The notes beneath the pieces were generated by a model. The model was not told the DNA's origin, did not search any database, and worked only from the letters and a program-made list of their open reading frames with translations. A stretch of 17,506 nt of DNA from Parvularcula sp. (GTDB taxonomy: Bacteria; Pseudomonadota; Alphaproteobacteria; Caulobacterales; Parvularculaceae): NCBI GenBank assembly GCA_003506635.1, contig DNZB01000077.1:654-18159 (forward strand). The letters run 5' to 3'. This document shows, one piece after another, positions 1 through 8,657 of this stretch. The stretch's first letter is position 1. The number at the start of each line of letters is the position of its first letter. Made by a program: the position numbers and the translations under genes.

Positions 1-350
1 TCGATATCGGCCCCGCCGCGCAGGTCCTGCGCGAACAATTCGCGGCCGGCGGCGTAATCGAGCATGTCGCGGCGCAGCGTTTCGAACGCTTCCGGCGTCA
101 TCGCCTTTGAATTGTCCCACCAGATCTTGGCGTCGATCTCCGGGCGGCGAACGGTGAACTTGTCCTGCGCCGAGCGGCCGGTGTGCTCGCCCGTCTTGAC
201 GACCAGCGGCCCCTCAGCGGCGATCAGGCCTTCGCCGCGTTCGACTGCGATCTGGTAATAGGCGGCGGCGGTCAGGTTACGCAGCGACGGCGGCGCGGCG
301 TCTTCAAAAGAGACTAGGGCGGCATTAGCCGCCTTCAGCGAAACGCTCAT
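1..350 (-). CDS. pckA: Phosphoenolpyruvate carboxykinase (ATP), N-terminal part, runs off the window
   Basis: The protein begins on the minus strand at the ATG whose complement is 348-350 and is still open at base 1, giving about 116 residues of a protein normally near 530. The visible part reads NLTAAAYYQIAVERGEG, then GPLVVKTGEHTGRSAQDKF, then IWWDNSKAMTPEAFE and ELFAQDLRGGAD. These are the conserved N-terminal blocks of ATP-dependent PEPCK, including the substrate-binding TGEHTGRS stretch. In the known family the enzyme converts oxaloacetate and ATP to PEP, ADP and CO2 in the cytoplasm, the first committed step of gluconeogenesis. A good ribosome site (GGGAGGA, complement of about 359-365) lies 8 bases before the start and supports it. 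The gene is divergent from the M28 peptidase gene. The ATP- and metal-binding loops lie outside the window and cannot be checked. Confidence 0.94.
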   Translation of the reverse strand, partial: MSVSLKAANAALVSFEDAAPPSLRNLTAAAYYQIAVERGEGLIAAEGPLVVKTGEHTGRSAQDKFTVRRPEIDAKIWWDNSKAMTPEAFETLRRDMLDYAAGRELFAQDLRGGADI

Positions 351-563
351 GATAAGGGTCCTCCCGAGACGCCTTGGACGCAAAACACAAGGCGGGCCGG
401 AAACTCCCGCCCGGCGCGCGCGACCGGGCTCTTAATGCAAAAATCCTGCGGAAGCGACTGCGAAATTCGCCGCGCGAAAAGGCGCAATTGCGCGGCCGCG
501 CGCCCTTGATCGGGGTTCGGGGCGCATGCGACACGAAGCCTCGCCTCGAATGGGAGCCTTCCA
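351..563. other. Divergent intergenic region between pckA and the M28 peptidase gene
   Basis: These 213 bases must hold the promoters of both divergent genes. I could not pick out a convincing sigma-70 pair in either direction. GGCGGG at 391-396 and CCCGCC at 406-411 form a perfect 6-bp stem with a 9-base loop. It would lie in the untranslated leader of pckA if that transcript starts far enough upstream, but short GC stems are common in such DNA. Ribosome sites are visible at both ends. Confidence 0.4.
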
Positions 564-2279
<1,716 letters not shown>

Positions 2280-2332
2280 CGACCTGCGCTTTCGGTCCCA
2301 GGAAATCAGCGATTCTGAGGGCGCCCGGGACG

Positions 2333-3040
2333 ATGCAAGATGATTGCCGCGAAACCGGTTTTGAGCTGGAAGACGGCGTTGCAAAGTTCGCGGTCACGAC
2401 GCTGGCGGGCGGCGATTGCAAATCGGTCGCGCTGTTCGCGGTCGGTCGCGGCGGCGATCCAGCGCGCCATTCGCCGCTGCTCAGGCGTCTGGCGCGAGGC
2501 GGGCGCCGCGTCATCGCGCCGCATTTTGACATGCTGGCGTCGGCCTATCCGCGCGGCGAGGATTTGTCGCTGCGGGCGCGCCGGCTGGAACTCGCGCTCC
2601 ACGCTCTGGCGCCGCCGGAGCTCCCTGTCATCGGGATCGGCCATTCAATCGGCGCAACAACGCTCCTGATACTTGCGGGCGCAAGCGCGCGCACGATCGG
2701 CGGCGATATTGTTCGCTTGAATTCGCGCCGCGCATTCACCAAGCTGATGCTGCTTGCGCCGGCGACGGATTTTTTCAGGGCGCCGCATTCGCTCGATCAG
2801 ATCAGCGTTCCCATTCATGTTTGGGCGGGAACCCAGGACGCAATCACGCCGCCCGCGCAGGCGATATTTCTTGAGCGCGAACTATCGTCGCGGATGAGCG
2901 TCGATGTCCGGCTCGTTGAAGGCGCGGACCATTTCGCATTCATGGACCACCCGCCGCCCAAGGCCGCGTCGACGGGCGGCGATCGGGCGCGCATACTCGA
3001 AGCGGTGTCGGGCGACCTTGAAAATCTCTCCGCCGCGTAA
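2333..3040 (+). CDS. Alpha/beta hydrolase fold protein
   Basis: This 235-residue cytoplasmic protein has the hallmarks of a small alpha/beta hydrolase. The nucleophile elbow GHSIG carries S105, the acid is probably D169 in WAGTQDAITPP, and the base is H200 in EGADHFAF. The order Ser-Asp-His and the spacing are normal. The first third is weakly conserved, and no clear oxyanion-hole HG motif was seen. No signal peptide or membrane segment is visible. The substrate cannot be named; the general look is closest to dienelactone-hydrolase or serine-esterase-like proteins. The start ATG has only a loose ribosome site (GAGGG at 2317-2321). The gene lies 53 bases after the M28 peptidase gene in the same direction and is followed by a candidate terminator, so the two may form a short transcription unit. 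Confidence 0.85.
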   Translation: MQDDCRETGFELEDGVAKFAVTTLAGGDCKSVALFAVGRGGDPARHSPLLRRLARGGRRVIAPHFDMLASAYPRGEDLSLRARRLELALHALAPPELPVIGIGHSIGATTLLILAGASARTIGGDIVRLNSRRAFTKLMLLAPATDFFRAPHSLDQISVPIHVWAGTQDAITPPAQAIFLERELSSRMSVDVRLVEGADHFAFMDHPPPKAASTGGDRARILEAVSGDLENLSAA

Positions 3041-3042
3041 CC

Positions 3043-3085
3043 GGCGGGCGCCGCGTTATCGGCCCGCCCCGCCGTCAATTTTATC
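3043..3085 (+). terminator. Candidate stem-loop terminator after the alpha/beta hydrolase gene
   Basis: GGCGGGC at 3043-3049 pairs perfectly with GCCCGCC at 3062-3068 around a 12-base loop, starting 3 bases after the stop codon. A short T run (AATTTTA, 3078-3084) follows, but about 9 bases separate it from the stem, so it is not a textbook intrinsic terminator. Confidence 0.4.
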
Positions 3086-3131
3086 CGTTCCCCTAGCGCG
3101 GCGTTAACGCTCCTTGCGCCATAAGAGGGAG

Positions 3132-3383
3132 ATGGAAACGCTCTATGACTTCATGGCGGTCGCGCTGTTCATCGCGACGGCGGCGATGTTCTTCTATCGT
3201 TTCCGCAGCGAAGACCCGCCGCTCGCGCCCTATATGCTGATCGCGCTCGTCTGTGCGGTGTCGAATTGGCTTGGCAACAATGGCGGCGGCGTCGGCGCGG
3301 TGCTGCTGCTTATCGCGGGGTCCTTCTATCTGATGCATCTCGCCGGCGAGCCCTTCGCCGATGACGAGCGGGATGCGCTGTAG
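3132..3383 (+). CDS. Small three-helix membrane protein, XrtV sorting-system accessory protein-like
   Basis: The 83-residue protein is almost all membrane: helices at about 5-22, 32-50 and 52-70, with a short charged linker (YRFRSEDPP) after the first and an acidic tail (ADDERDAL). The block VSNWLGNNGGG between helices 2 and 3 and the overall plan fit, from memory, the small membrane proteins that NCBI names XrtV sorting system accessory protein. They occur near exosortase V and PEPxxWA-CTERM genes. The setting agrees: a PEPxxWA-CTERM gene is immediately convergent (22 bases between stops) and an exosortase operon lies close by. I chose ATG 3132 because the purine stretch AAGAGGGAG sits just before it, although this is closer than usual; a TTG at 3114 or ATG at 3153 is possible. 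Its biochemical role is unknown. The family name is tentative; the existence of the gene is likelier. Confidence 0.68.
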   Translation: METLYDFMAVALFIATAAMFFYRFRSEDPPLAPYMLIALVCAVSNWLGNNGGGVGAVLLLIAGSFYLMHLAGEPFADDERDAL

Positions 3384-3405
3384 GCAATAGCCGGTCGGCG
3401 CCGGG

Positions 3406-4044
3406 TTACGCCGCCAGCCTCTTAAGCCGCCGCGAATCTTCTGTCGCCTTTCTTCGCGCAGTCTTCATGCGCCAGGCGACGCCGGCGAAGCCCATCATCA
3501 TCATCGCCCAGACGGCGGGTTCCGGCGTCGGTTCCACGATGTCCGTCGGCTCGCCGTTGACGCTGACATAATCGACGACGGCGCCGGGCGCGCCGCGGCG
3601 CTGGCGCGTCGTCTCGATGAGCACGTAATTGCACCCGCCGAGCGCGAAGCACCCCCGCTGGAAGAGGTTGTTTACGGTCAGCGTGTTGCCGGCGTCGAAC
3701 GATCGCGTGTCGACGAACACCGGCAAACCGCCGACCAGCCTGCCGAAACTTACGGTCAAACGCGCATCGCCGATCGGCGGGGGCAGCGTGAAGATCGAAA
3801 TCGTATCGCCGCGAGACACGCCGAAAGGCTGATCGAACAGCAGCGCGATCCAGTTGTCGAGCGTTACAAGCGCGCCCGCGCCGTCAGCCGACGACGATAG
3901 CGACGTCAGGGTCGAAGGCGTGTAGGGCGTTGAAGAAGAAAACGCGGCCGTTCGCGCGAAGGCAGGCCCGGCGCTCAAAAAAAGCGCCGCCAGCGCGGCC
4001 GCGATCATGCGTGAATTTCCGGAGAGATTGAGCGGTTGCGGCAT
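3406..4044 (-). CDS. Secreted PEPxxWA-CTERM domain protein, predicted exosortase substrate
   Basis: The protein is about 212 residues from the ATG at 4044. It starts with a signal peptide (hydrophobic core AAALAALFLSAG, probable cleavage after AFA). The middle 150 residues are a polar, Ser/Thr-rich, beta-type domain with a Cys pair in GCFALGGC and no fold that I recognise. Near the C terminus comes PEPAVWAMMMMGF, a hydrophobic stretch and the basic cluster RMKTARRK, which is the alphaproteobacterial PEPxxWA sorting signal. In the known system an exosortase cuts such tails and passes the protein to the cell surface or matrix. The tail is odd in running about 12 charged residues past the usual Arg cluster. 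The start is uncertain: a GTG at 4056 adds four residues, and an ATG at 4008 would leave a signal peptide without a positive n-region. The gene shares a divergent control region with the exosortase/EPS operon. Confidence 0.88.
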   Translation of the reverse strand: MPQPLNLSGNSRMIAAALAALFLSAGPAFARTAAFSSSTPYTPSTLTSLSSSADGAGALVTLDNWIALLFDQPFGVSRGDTISIFTLPPPIGDARLTVSFGRLVGGLPVFVDTRSFDAGNTLTVNNLFQRGCFALGGCNYVLIETTRQRRGAPGAVVDYVSVNGEPTDIVEPTPEPAVWAMMMMGFAGVAWRMKTARRKATEDSRRLKRLAA

Positions 4045-4116
4045 TTTCCACTTCACCGTTCAGACAACGGCAAGGATCGGCTGATCTAATCCAGAAAGAA
4101 TTGTGGGGGGGCTCGA

Positions 4117-4131
4117 TTAACTCGGGATTAA
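4117..4131. promoter_or_regulatory. CtrA-type binding site candidate in the divergent control region
   Basis: TTAACTCGGGATTAA is an exact TTAA-N7-TTAA arrangement, the core of the CtrA recognition site known from Caulobacter and other Alphaproteobacteria. It lies 73 bases upstream of the PEPxxWA-CTERM start and 92 bases upstream of the GT4 start, so it could control both. A second TTAA sits in the palindrome GGTTAACC at 4194-4201, 22 bases before the GT4 gene. TTAA is rare in DNA this GC-rich. Whether this organism has CtrA is not shown here. Confidence 0.4.
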
Positions 4132-4223
4132 AGCGCGATGGGACCCCCGCCTGCCCGCGTGCGCGCGACGACGGCGCGCGCCGGCGATTTCTCGGTTAAC
4201 CATGACGACAGCGGAGCGCGCCG

Positions 4224-5468
4224 ATGACGCCGCCGCGCCGCGTTCTCATTATCGTCGAAAACCTCCCCGTGCCGTTCGATCGCCGCGTCTGGGCGGAAGC
4301 GACGACCCTTGTCGAAGCCGGCTATCAGGTCAGCGTCATCTCGCCGATGATGAAAGGCTTCACCACGCCTTATGAGCGGATCGACGGCGTTGATGTCTAT
4401 CGCCATCCGCTCGCCGAGGCGGGATCAGGGGCCGGCTACTTCCGCGAATATGCCGGCGCGCTCGCGCACCAGTTCCGGCTCGCGATGAAGGTCCGGCGCG
4501 AGCGCGGATTTGACGTCATCCACGCCTGCAACCCGCCCGATCTCATTTTCATCGTCGCCGCGGCTTTCAAGCTTTTCTTCGGCGTCCGCTTCATTTTCGA
4601 TCATCACGATCTCTGCCCGGAGCTCTATGAGGCGAAGTTCGGCCGAAAGGGGCTGATCCATTCGGCGCTTCTGGCGCTTGAGCGCGCGACATTCGCGCTC
4701 GCCGACATTTCGATCGCGACCAACCAATCCTACCGCGAGATCGCCCTGACGCGCGGACGCATGAAAGACGAGCGCGTCTTCGTCGTGCGCTCCGGCCCAC
4801 GCCTTGACCGCATGGTCATCCGCCCAGGCGACAGCGCGCTGAAGCGCGGGCGGCGCTATCTCGCCGGTTATGTAGGGGTCATCGGCAAACAGGAAGGGCT
4901 CGACCTTCTCGTCGGCGCGGTCGCGCATCTCGTCAATCATGTGGGGCGCACCGACGTGCAGTTCGCCATCATCGGCGACGGGCCGGAGCTTGCAAACGTC
5001 AAGGCGCTCGCGAAGGCGAAAGGCGTCGCGGACTACATGGATTTCTACGGCCGCGTCGACGACGACCTTTTTCTCGATGCGCTCAACACCGCGGATGTCT
5101 GCCTCAACTCCGACCGCGCCTGCGCGATGAACGACAAGTCGACGATGAACAAAATTCTCGAATATATGGCGCTCGGCAAGCCGATCGTGCAGTTCGAGAC
5201 GACGGAGGGGCGCCGCTCGGCGGGCGCGGCCTCGCTTTATGCGAGGCCCGACAATGTCGCAGATTTCGCGCTGAAGATCGACGCGCTCTTGAACGATCCG
5301 GAACTTCGCCGCGACATGGGCGCTCTGGGGCGCGAGCGCGTGTTGACGCAGTTCAGCTGGGCGCATTCCGCTCCCGCGCTCTTGCGCGCCTATGCAAAAG
5401 CGTTCGAGCGGCGTTCGCCCGTCGCGCTGCCGGGCCGGCGCGCGCCCGTCGCGCCCGTCGGGGAGTAA
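4224..5468 (+). CDS. Glycosyltransferase family 4 (GT-B fold), first gene of the EPS/exosortase operon
   Basis: The 414-residue cytoplasmic protein has two Rossmann domains. The N-terminal acceptor domain covers about 6-190 with ENLPVPFDRRVW near its start and FDHHDLCPELY at 125-135, typical of WbuB-like GT4 enzymes. The C-terminal donor domain covers about 211-385 with YVGVIGKQEGLDLLV, IIGDGPE (249-255) and MNKILEYMALGKPIV (308-322), the nucleotide-sugar binding region. Such enzymes transfer a sugar from a nucleotide donor with retention onto a lipid-linked glycan; the sugar cannot be read from the sequence. The start is supported by GGAG at 4213-4216, 7 bases before the ATG. It leads the operon, with the next gene 6 bases away. 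The tail after about 397 is Pro/Arg-rich and probably disordered. Confidence 0.93.
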   Translation: MTPPRRVLIIVENLPVPFDRRVWAEATTLVEAGYQVSVISPMMKGFTTPYERIDGVDVYRHPLAEAGSGAGYFREYAGALAHQFRLAMKVRRERGFDVIHACNPPDLIFIVAAAFKLFFGVRFIFDHHDLCPELYEAKFGRKGLIHSALLALERATFALADISIATNQSYREIALTRGRMKDERVFVVRSGPRLDRMVIRPGDSALKRGRRYLAGYVGVIGKQEGLDLLVGAVAHLVNHVGRTDVQFAIIGDGPELANVKALAKAKGVADYMDFYGRVDDDLFLDALNTADVCLNSDRACAMNDKSTMNKILEYMALGKPIVQFETTEGRRSAGAASLYARPDNVADFALKIDALLNDPELRRDMGALGRERVLTQFSWAHSAPALLRAYAKAFERRSPVALPGRRAPVAPVGE

Positions 5469-5474
5469 GGCGCG

Positions 5475-6335
5475 ATGCCGGACGTCAGCGTCATCATTCC
5501 GCATTTCAGCCAGAAGGCGCTGCTGGCGCTCTGCCTTGAAAGCCTCGAACGGCAGACGCTTGCGCGCGCGCGTTACGAAATCATCGTCGGCGACAACATG
5601 ACGCCCGGCGGCGTCGATGATCTCAAGGCGCAATTCCCCCGCGTCGTCTTCGTCGAAGCGCGCGAGCGCGGAGCGGCGCATGCGCGCAATGCGGCGCTCG
5701 CCGCCGCCAAAGGCGCCTTCATCGCCTTCACCGACGCCGACTGCGTCGCGGCGCCGGATTGGCTGGAGACGGGACTTGCGGGGCTGAAGGACGCCGATCT
5801 CTGCGGCGGGCGCATCGAAGTGACGTCGGCCGACGACGCAAGGCTGTCTCCGGTCGAGGCGTTCGAGCGCGTCTTCGCCTTTCGCCAGCGCGATTATATC
5901 GAACGCAAGCGCTTCGCCGCGACCGCCAACCTCTTCGCCCGACGCCAGGCCGCGGAGGCGATCGGTCCGTTCACTAATGGTTTATCGGAAGACGTCGACT
6001 GGTGCCGGCGCGGCGCGGCGCTAGGGCTTCGTTTAGCATTTAACGATAGATCAATTGTTTTACATCCCGCCCGGCGCGACTGGAGCGAGCTTGTCCGGAA
6101 ATGGGACCGGATCATTCTCGAGCGCTGGACCGGGTTCGCGACGGAGACGCCGTTGCGCCGTCCGCTGTGGCTGTTTCTCGCCGCCGCGACAGCGGCCTCG
6201 GCGCTTCCGCATCTCGTCCGCGTGGCGTTCAGTCCGAAGCTTGTCAGGCTTCGCGACCGCGCTGCGGCGGCGGGCGTGCTGGCGCGCATTCGATTCTGGC
6301 GCGCGGCCCGAATGACGGCGTTGCTGCGCGGGTGA
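5475..6335 (+). CDS. Glycosyltransferase family 2 (GT-A fold) with a C-terminal membrane segment
   Basis: The 286-residue protein opens with VSVIIPHFSQ, the GT2 nucleotide-binding strand. It has the metal-binding DxD as D87-A-D89 in TDADC, and the acidic acceptor block SEDVDW (171-176), with E172/D173 as likely catalytic base. ERWTG near 216 resembles the shortened RW motif of processive GT2 enzymes. A hydrophobic stretch at about 229-247 is probably a membrane helix that anchors it at the inner membrane. The sugar and linkage are unknown. It follows the GT4 gene by 6 bases, with GGGGAG at the end of that gene as ribosome site. Codons 187-197 (6033-6065) are almost all A/T-ending, including two TTA and one AGA, unlike the rest of the gene. 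Confidence 0.92.
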   Translation: MPDVSVIIPHFSQKALLALCLESLERQTLARARYEIIVGDNMTPGGVDDLKAQFPRVVFVEARERGAAHARNAALAAAKGAFIAFTDADCVAAPDWLETGLAGLKDADLCGGRIEVTSADDARLSPVEAFERVFAFRQRDYIERKRFAATANLFARRQAAEAIGPFTNGLSEDVDWCRRGAALGLRLAFNDRSIVLHPARRDWSELVRKWDRIILERWTGFATETPLRRPLWLFLAAATAASALPHLVRVAFSPKLVRLRDRAAAAGVLARIRFWRAARMTALLRG

Positions 6336-6355
6336 CGCGCGTGAAGGTGAGGACG

Positions 6356-7240
6356 ATGATGGGTGACTCTGCGCTTGTTCGCGTGATCGCCGTTGCGGCC
6401 GTCGTCGCCGCGACGCTGACGGCGTCATTCGCCGCCGCCGACGAGAAAAGGCCGGTCGCCAGCGGGAAGACGCAAGTCGTCGCGAAAGCCGCCGGGCGCG
6501 AGCTGACGTTGACCGACCTTCGCCTTGAAATGGCGCGCCTCAACCTCTCGCCGACGGATCCCGACGCCGAGCGCGTCGCGCTTGAAAGCCTCACCGCGCG
6601 CACGCTCCTTGCGAAGGCCGCGCGCGATTCAAACCTGCACAGGAAGCCCGACGCGATCGCGCGCATGTACGCCGCGCAGGATCAGGCCCTCGCCGATCTC
6701 TACCTCGCGATCGCCAGCCAGCCGCCGGAGCCGACGCGGGCGGAGATTGAGGCGCATATCCGCGCCAATCCGACGCTGTTCGCGGAGCGCAAGGTCTATG
6801 ACTTCGCGATCCTCACGCTCGATTCAAAGAATTTCGACGAAGCGACGTTGACGCCGCTGTTCGACAAGGACGCGGACTTTTCGCGGCTTGCCGGCCTTCT
6901 CGATAAGGCGGGCGCGCGCTATGTCCGCTCGACGATGACGCAGTCTGGCGCGGCGTTTCCAGCGCCCATTCGCCTGCAACTCGCGAAATACGGGCTTAAA
7001 GACAACATCGTGCTGCGCGGCGAGACGGAAACGCAGATCCTCAAGATCACCGGCGTGCGCAAGGACTTGCAGCCGAGCGAAAGCTGGGGCCCGCTGGCGC
7101 GCCGCCTTATCGTCGAGGAAGCCTCGGTCAAGCGCGCCGAGGCGCTGATGGCGCGCCTCAAGAAGGATGGCGCCGTCGCCTATTACCGCGCTTCCGCCGC
7201 GCCGCTTCCGGCGCCGAAGTCAGCCGCGAAGGCGAAGTGA
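6356..7240 (+). CDS. epsD: EpsD-like peptidyl-prolyl isomerase family protein, periplasmic
   Basis: From the ATG at 6356 the protein has 294 residues. A signal peptide covers about 1-28 (ASFAAA then DE), so it is exported; there is no lipobox and no Cys. Residues 40-125 are a SurA-N-like helical region (AGRELTLTDLRLEM, then LESLTARTLLAKAA). Then come NPTLFAERKVYDF (138-150) and a degenerate parvulin-like part to about 240. This order, and especially the N-P-x-LF-AER-x-Y block, matches EpsD proteins of exosortase-linked EPS loci. The catalytic residues of active parvulins are not evident, so it may be a chaperone rather than an isomerase. An open frame reaches back to 6101, but that would overlap the GT2 gene by 235 bases. 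AGGTGAGG just before 6356 fits a start at 6356 or 6359. The next gene starts 1 base after the stop. Confidence 0.82.
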   Translation: MMGDSALVRVIAVAAVVAATLTASFAAADEKRPVASGKTQVVAKAAGRELTLTDLRLEMARLNLSPTDPDAERVALESLTARTLLAKAARDSNLHRKPDAIARMYAAQDQALADLYLAIASQPPEPTRAEIEAHIRANPTLFAERKVYDFAILTLDSKNFDEATLTPLFDKDADFSRLAGLLDKAGARYVRSTMTQSGAAFPAPIRLQLAKYGLKDNIVLRGETETQILKITGVRKDLQPSESWGPLARRLIVEEASVKRAEALMARLKKDGAVAYYRASAAPLPAPKSAAKAK

Positions 7241-7241
7241 C

Positions 7242-8657
7242 ATGGGGCTCGCCGAGCTTCTCGCCGTCTTGAAGTTCCGCAAGGCGATCATTCTCTGGTC
7301 GCTTCTTGTCGGCGCCTTGACCGCGGGCGCTCTCGCGCTCGTCCTGCCGGTCCGCTATCTTTCCTCGTCGCTGGTGCAAGTCGATTCGATCCAGCGCAAC
7401 GCCATCACGGGGCTTGTCGAACCGCGCGTCAAAGTCGCGGAATTTCTCGGCCAGCAGGCCGCGGTCGCGGCGAGCCGCACGGTGGCGCTCCGCGTGATCG
7501 ACGACCTGACGTCGGAGGGGTTCCTCGTCCTTTCCGACTATGAGGCGCGCTGGATCAAGGAGACGGGCGGCGTGCTCGTCGCCGGCAATGACCTCAAATC
7601 CTGGGCGGCCGATCAGCTTTTGAAGGACCTCGCCGTCACGGCGACCGATCTCGGCTCGACGCTTGAGCTTGCCTACAGCGCGGGCCGGCCGGCGGAAGCC
7701 GCACGCATTTCGAACGCCTTCGCGACCGCCTATATCGACACCGTGCTCGATCAAAAGCAGCGGCGCTTCGCCGCCAAGGCGGCAGGCTTTTCGGACGAGA
7801 CAAAGCAACTCGAACGCGATGTCGCCGCCGCGCAGGATGAGCTTGAACGCTTCCGCGAGGCTTCGGGCGTGCTGCCGATCGGCGCGCAGAAGGTTGAAGC
7901 CGCGGAGGTCGAATTCGCGTCGCTGACCCAGCGCCTCGCCGAGGCGCGCGCCGACGAGACCGAAGCGCTGTCGCTTCTGCGCCAGGCCGAGGCGACGCCG
8001 AAATCGCTGCTCGTGAATTTCCCGCTGCCGCAGGACGCGCTCTCCGCGCTTCAATCGCAGGCGCGCCTCGCCGCCGTGATAGCGACGCTCGCCCGCATCG
8101 CGGATCGCTACGGCCCGAAATACCCGGACTATATCGAGGCGGCGAACGAACGCGCCGCGCTTGAGGCGAGCATCCTGCAATCGGTCGCCGATCGCGCGGC
8201 GTACGCGACGCGCCGGCGCGCCGCGCTTGAGGGCGAGGCGCGTGCGATGAAATCGGCGCTGTCCGAAATGCAAAAGACGCGCGAAACCTACGACCTCCTC
8301 CAAGACAAGGTCTCGACGAGCCAGGAAACCTTCAATCTCGTCACCACGCGCTCGCTGCAGGAGGCGCTGCAATCGCGCGTCGACACGGTCGATGTCTTCC
8401 TGCTGGCGCGCGCGACGCCGCCGCCGAAACCGGCGACGCCGCACCCCTTGCTCATCACGCTCCTTGGCGTCATCGCCGGCGCGCTTCTCGGCGCGACGAC
8501 GGCGGTCGCGGTCGAACTGCTTGAAGGGCGCGTCCGCACCGCGGCGGCGCTGCGCCAGACCTTCCGCACCGGCGTCGTCGCCGAAGTGTCGGCCGCGCCC
8601 GCCAGGCGCCGCAAGCGCCGCATCTTCAAGACGCCGACGATGAGGGCCGCCGCGTGA
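7242..8657 (+). CDS. Wzz/EpsF-like polysaccharide chain-length determinant protein
   Basis: The 471-residue protein has the layout of polysaccharide co-polymerases. An N-terminal cytoplasmic stub is followed by a membrane helix at about 14-36. A long periplasmic part with coiled-coil stretches (roughly 175-265 and 310-375) comes next, then the proline-rich block ATPPPKPATPHP. A second membrane helix spans about 403-425, and a short basic cytoplasmic tail begins ELLEGRVRT. The P-rich segment before TM2 and the E-L-x-x-x-R-V-R junction are family hallmarks. It should set chain length and bridge to export in the inner membrane. There is no fused kinase domain; the partner P-loop protein is the next gene and overlaps by 4 bases (GTGA). 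I used the ATG at 7242, one base after epsD, rather than upstream starts inside epsD. Confidence 0.9.
   Translation: MGLAELLAVLKFRKAIILWSLLVGALTAGALALVLPVRYLSSSLVQVDSIQRNAITGLVEPRVKVAEFLGQQAAVAASRTVALRVIDDLTSEGFLVLSDYEARWIKETGGVLVAGNDLKSWAADQLLKDLAVTATDLGSTLELAYSAGRPAEAARISNAFATAYIDTVLDQKQRRFAAKAAGFSDETKQLERDVAAAQDELERFREASGVLPIGAQKVEAAEVEFASLTQRLAEARADETEALSLLRQAEATPKSLLVNFPLPQDALSALQSQARLAAVIATLARIADRYGPKYPDYIEAANERAALEASILQSVADRAAYATRRRAALEGEARAMKSALSEMQKTRETYDLLQDKVSTSQETFNLVTTRSLQEALQSRVDTVDVFLLARATPPPKPATPHPLLITLLGVIAGALLGATTAVAVELLEGRVRTAAALRQTFRTGVVAEVSAAPARRRKRRIFKTPTMRAAA

Noticed and set aside
391..411. GGCGGG/CCCGCC stem in the pckA leader as a possible riboswitch or attenuator
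   Set aside because: A single 6-bp GC stem is likely by chance here and has no accompanying T run or conserved aptamer.
3391..3404. CCGG-TCGGCG-CCGG as a bidirectional terminator between the accessory and PEPxxWA genes
   Set aside because: Only a 4-bp stem with no T run; too weak to call.
4425..5681. 418-residue minus-strand open frame opposite the GT4 and GT2 genes
   Set aside because: No recognisable domain, and it spans the junction of two well-supported glycosyltransferases.
6101..6355. N-terminal extension of epsD back to 6101
   Set aside because: It would overlap the GT2 gene by 235 bases and bury the signal peptide; a ribosome site precedes 6356.
7158..8444. 428-residue minus-strand open frame opposite the chain-length gene
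   Set aside because: Arg-rich shadow; the plus strand encodes a clear Wzz-type layout with two membrane helices.
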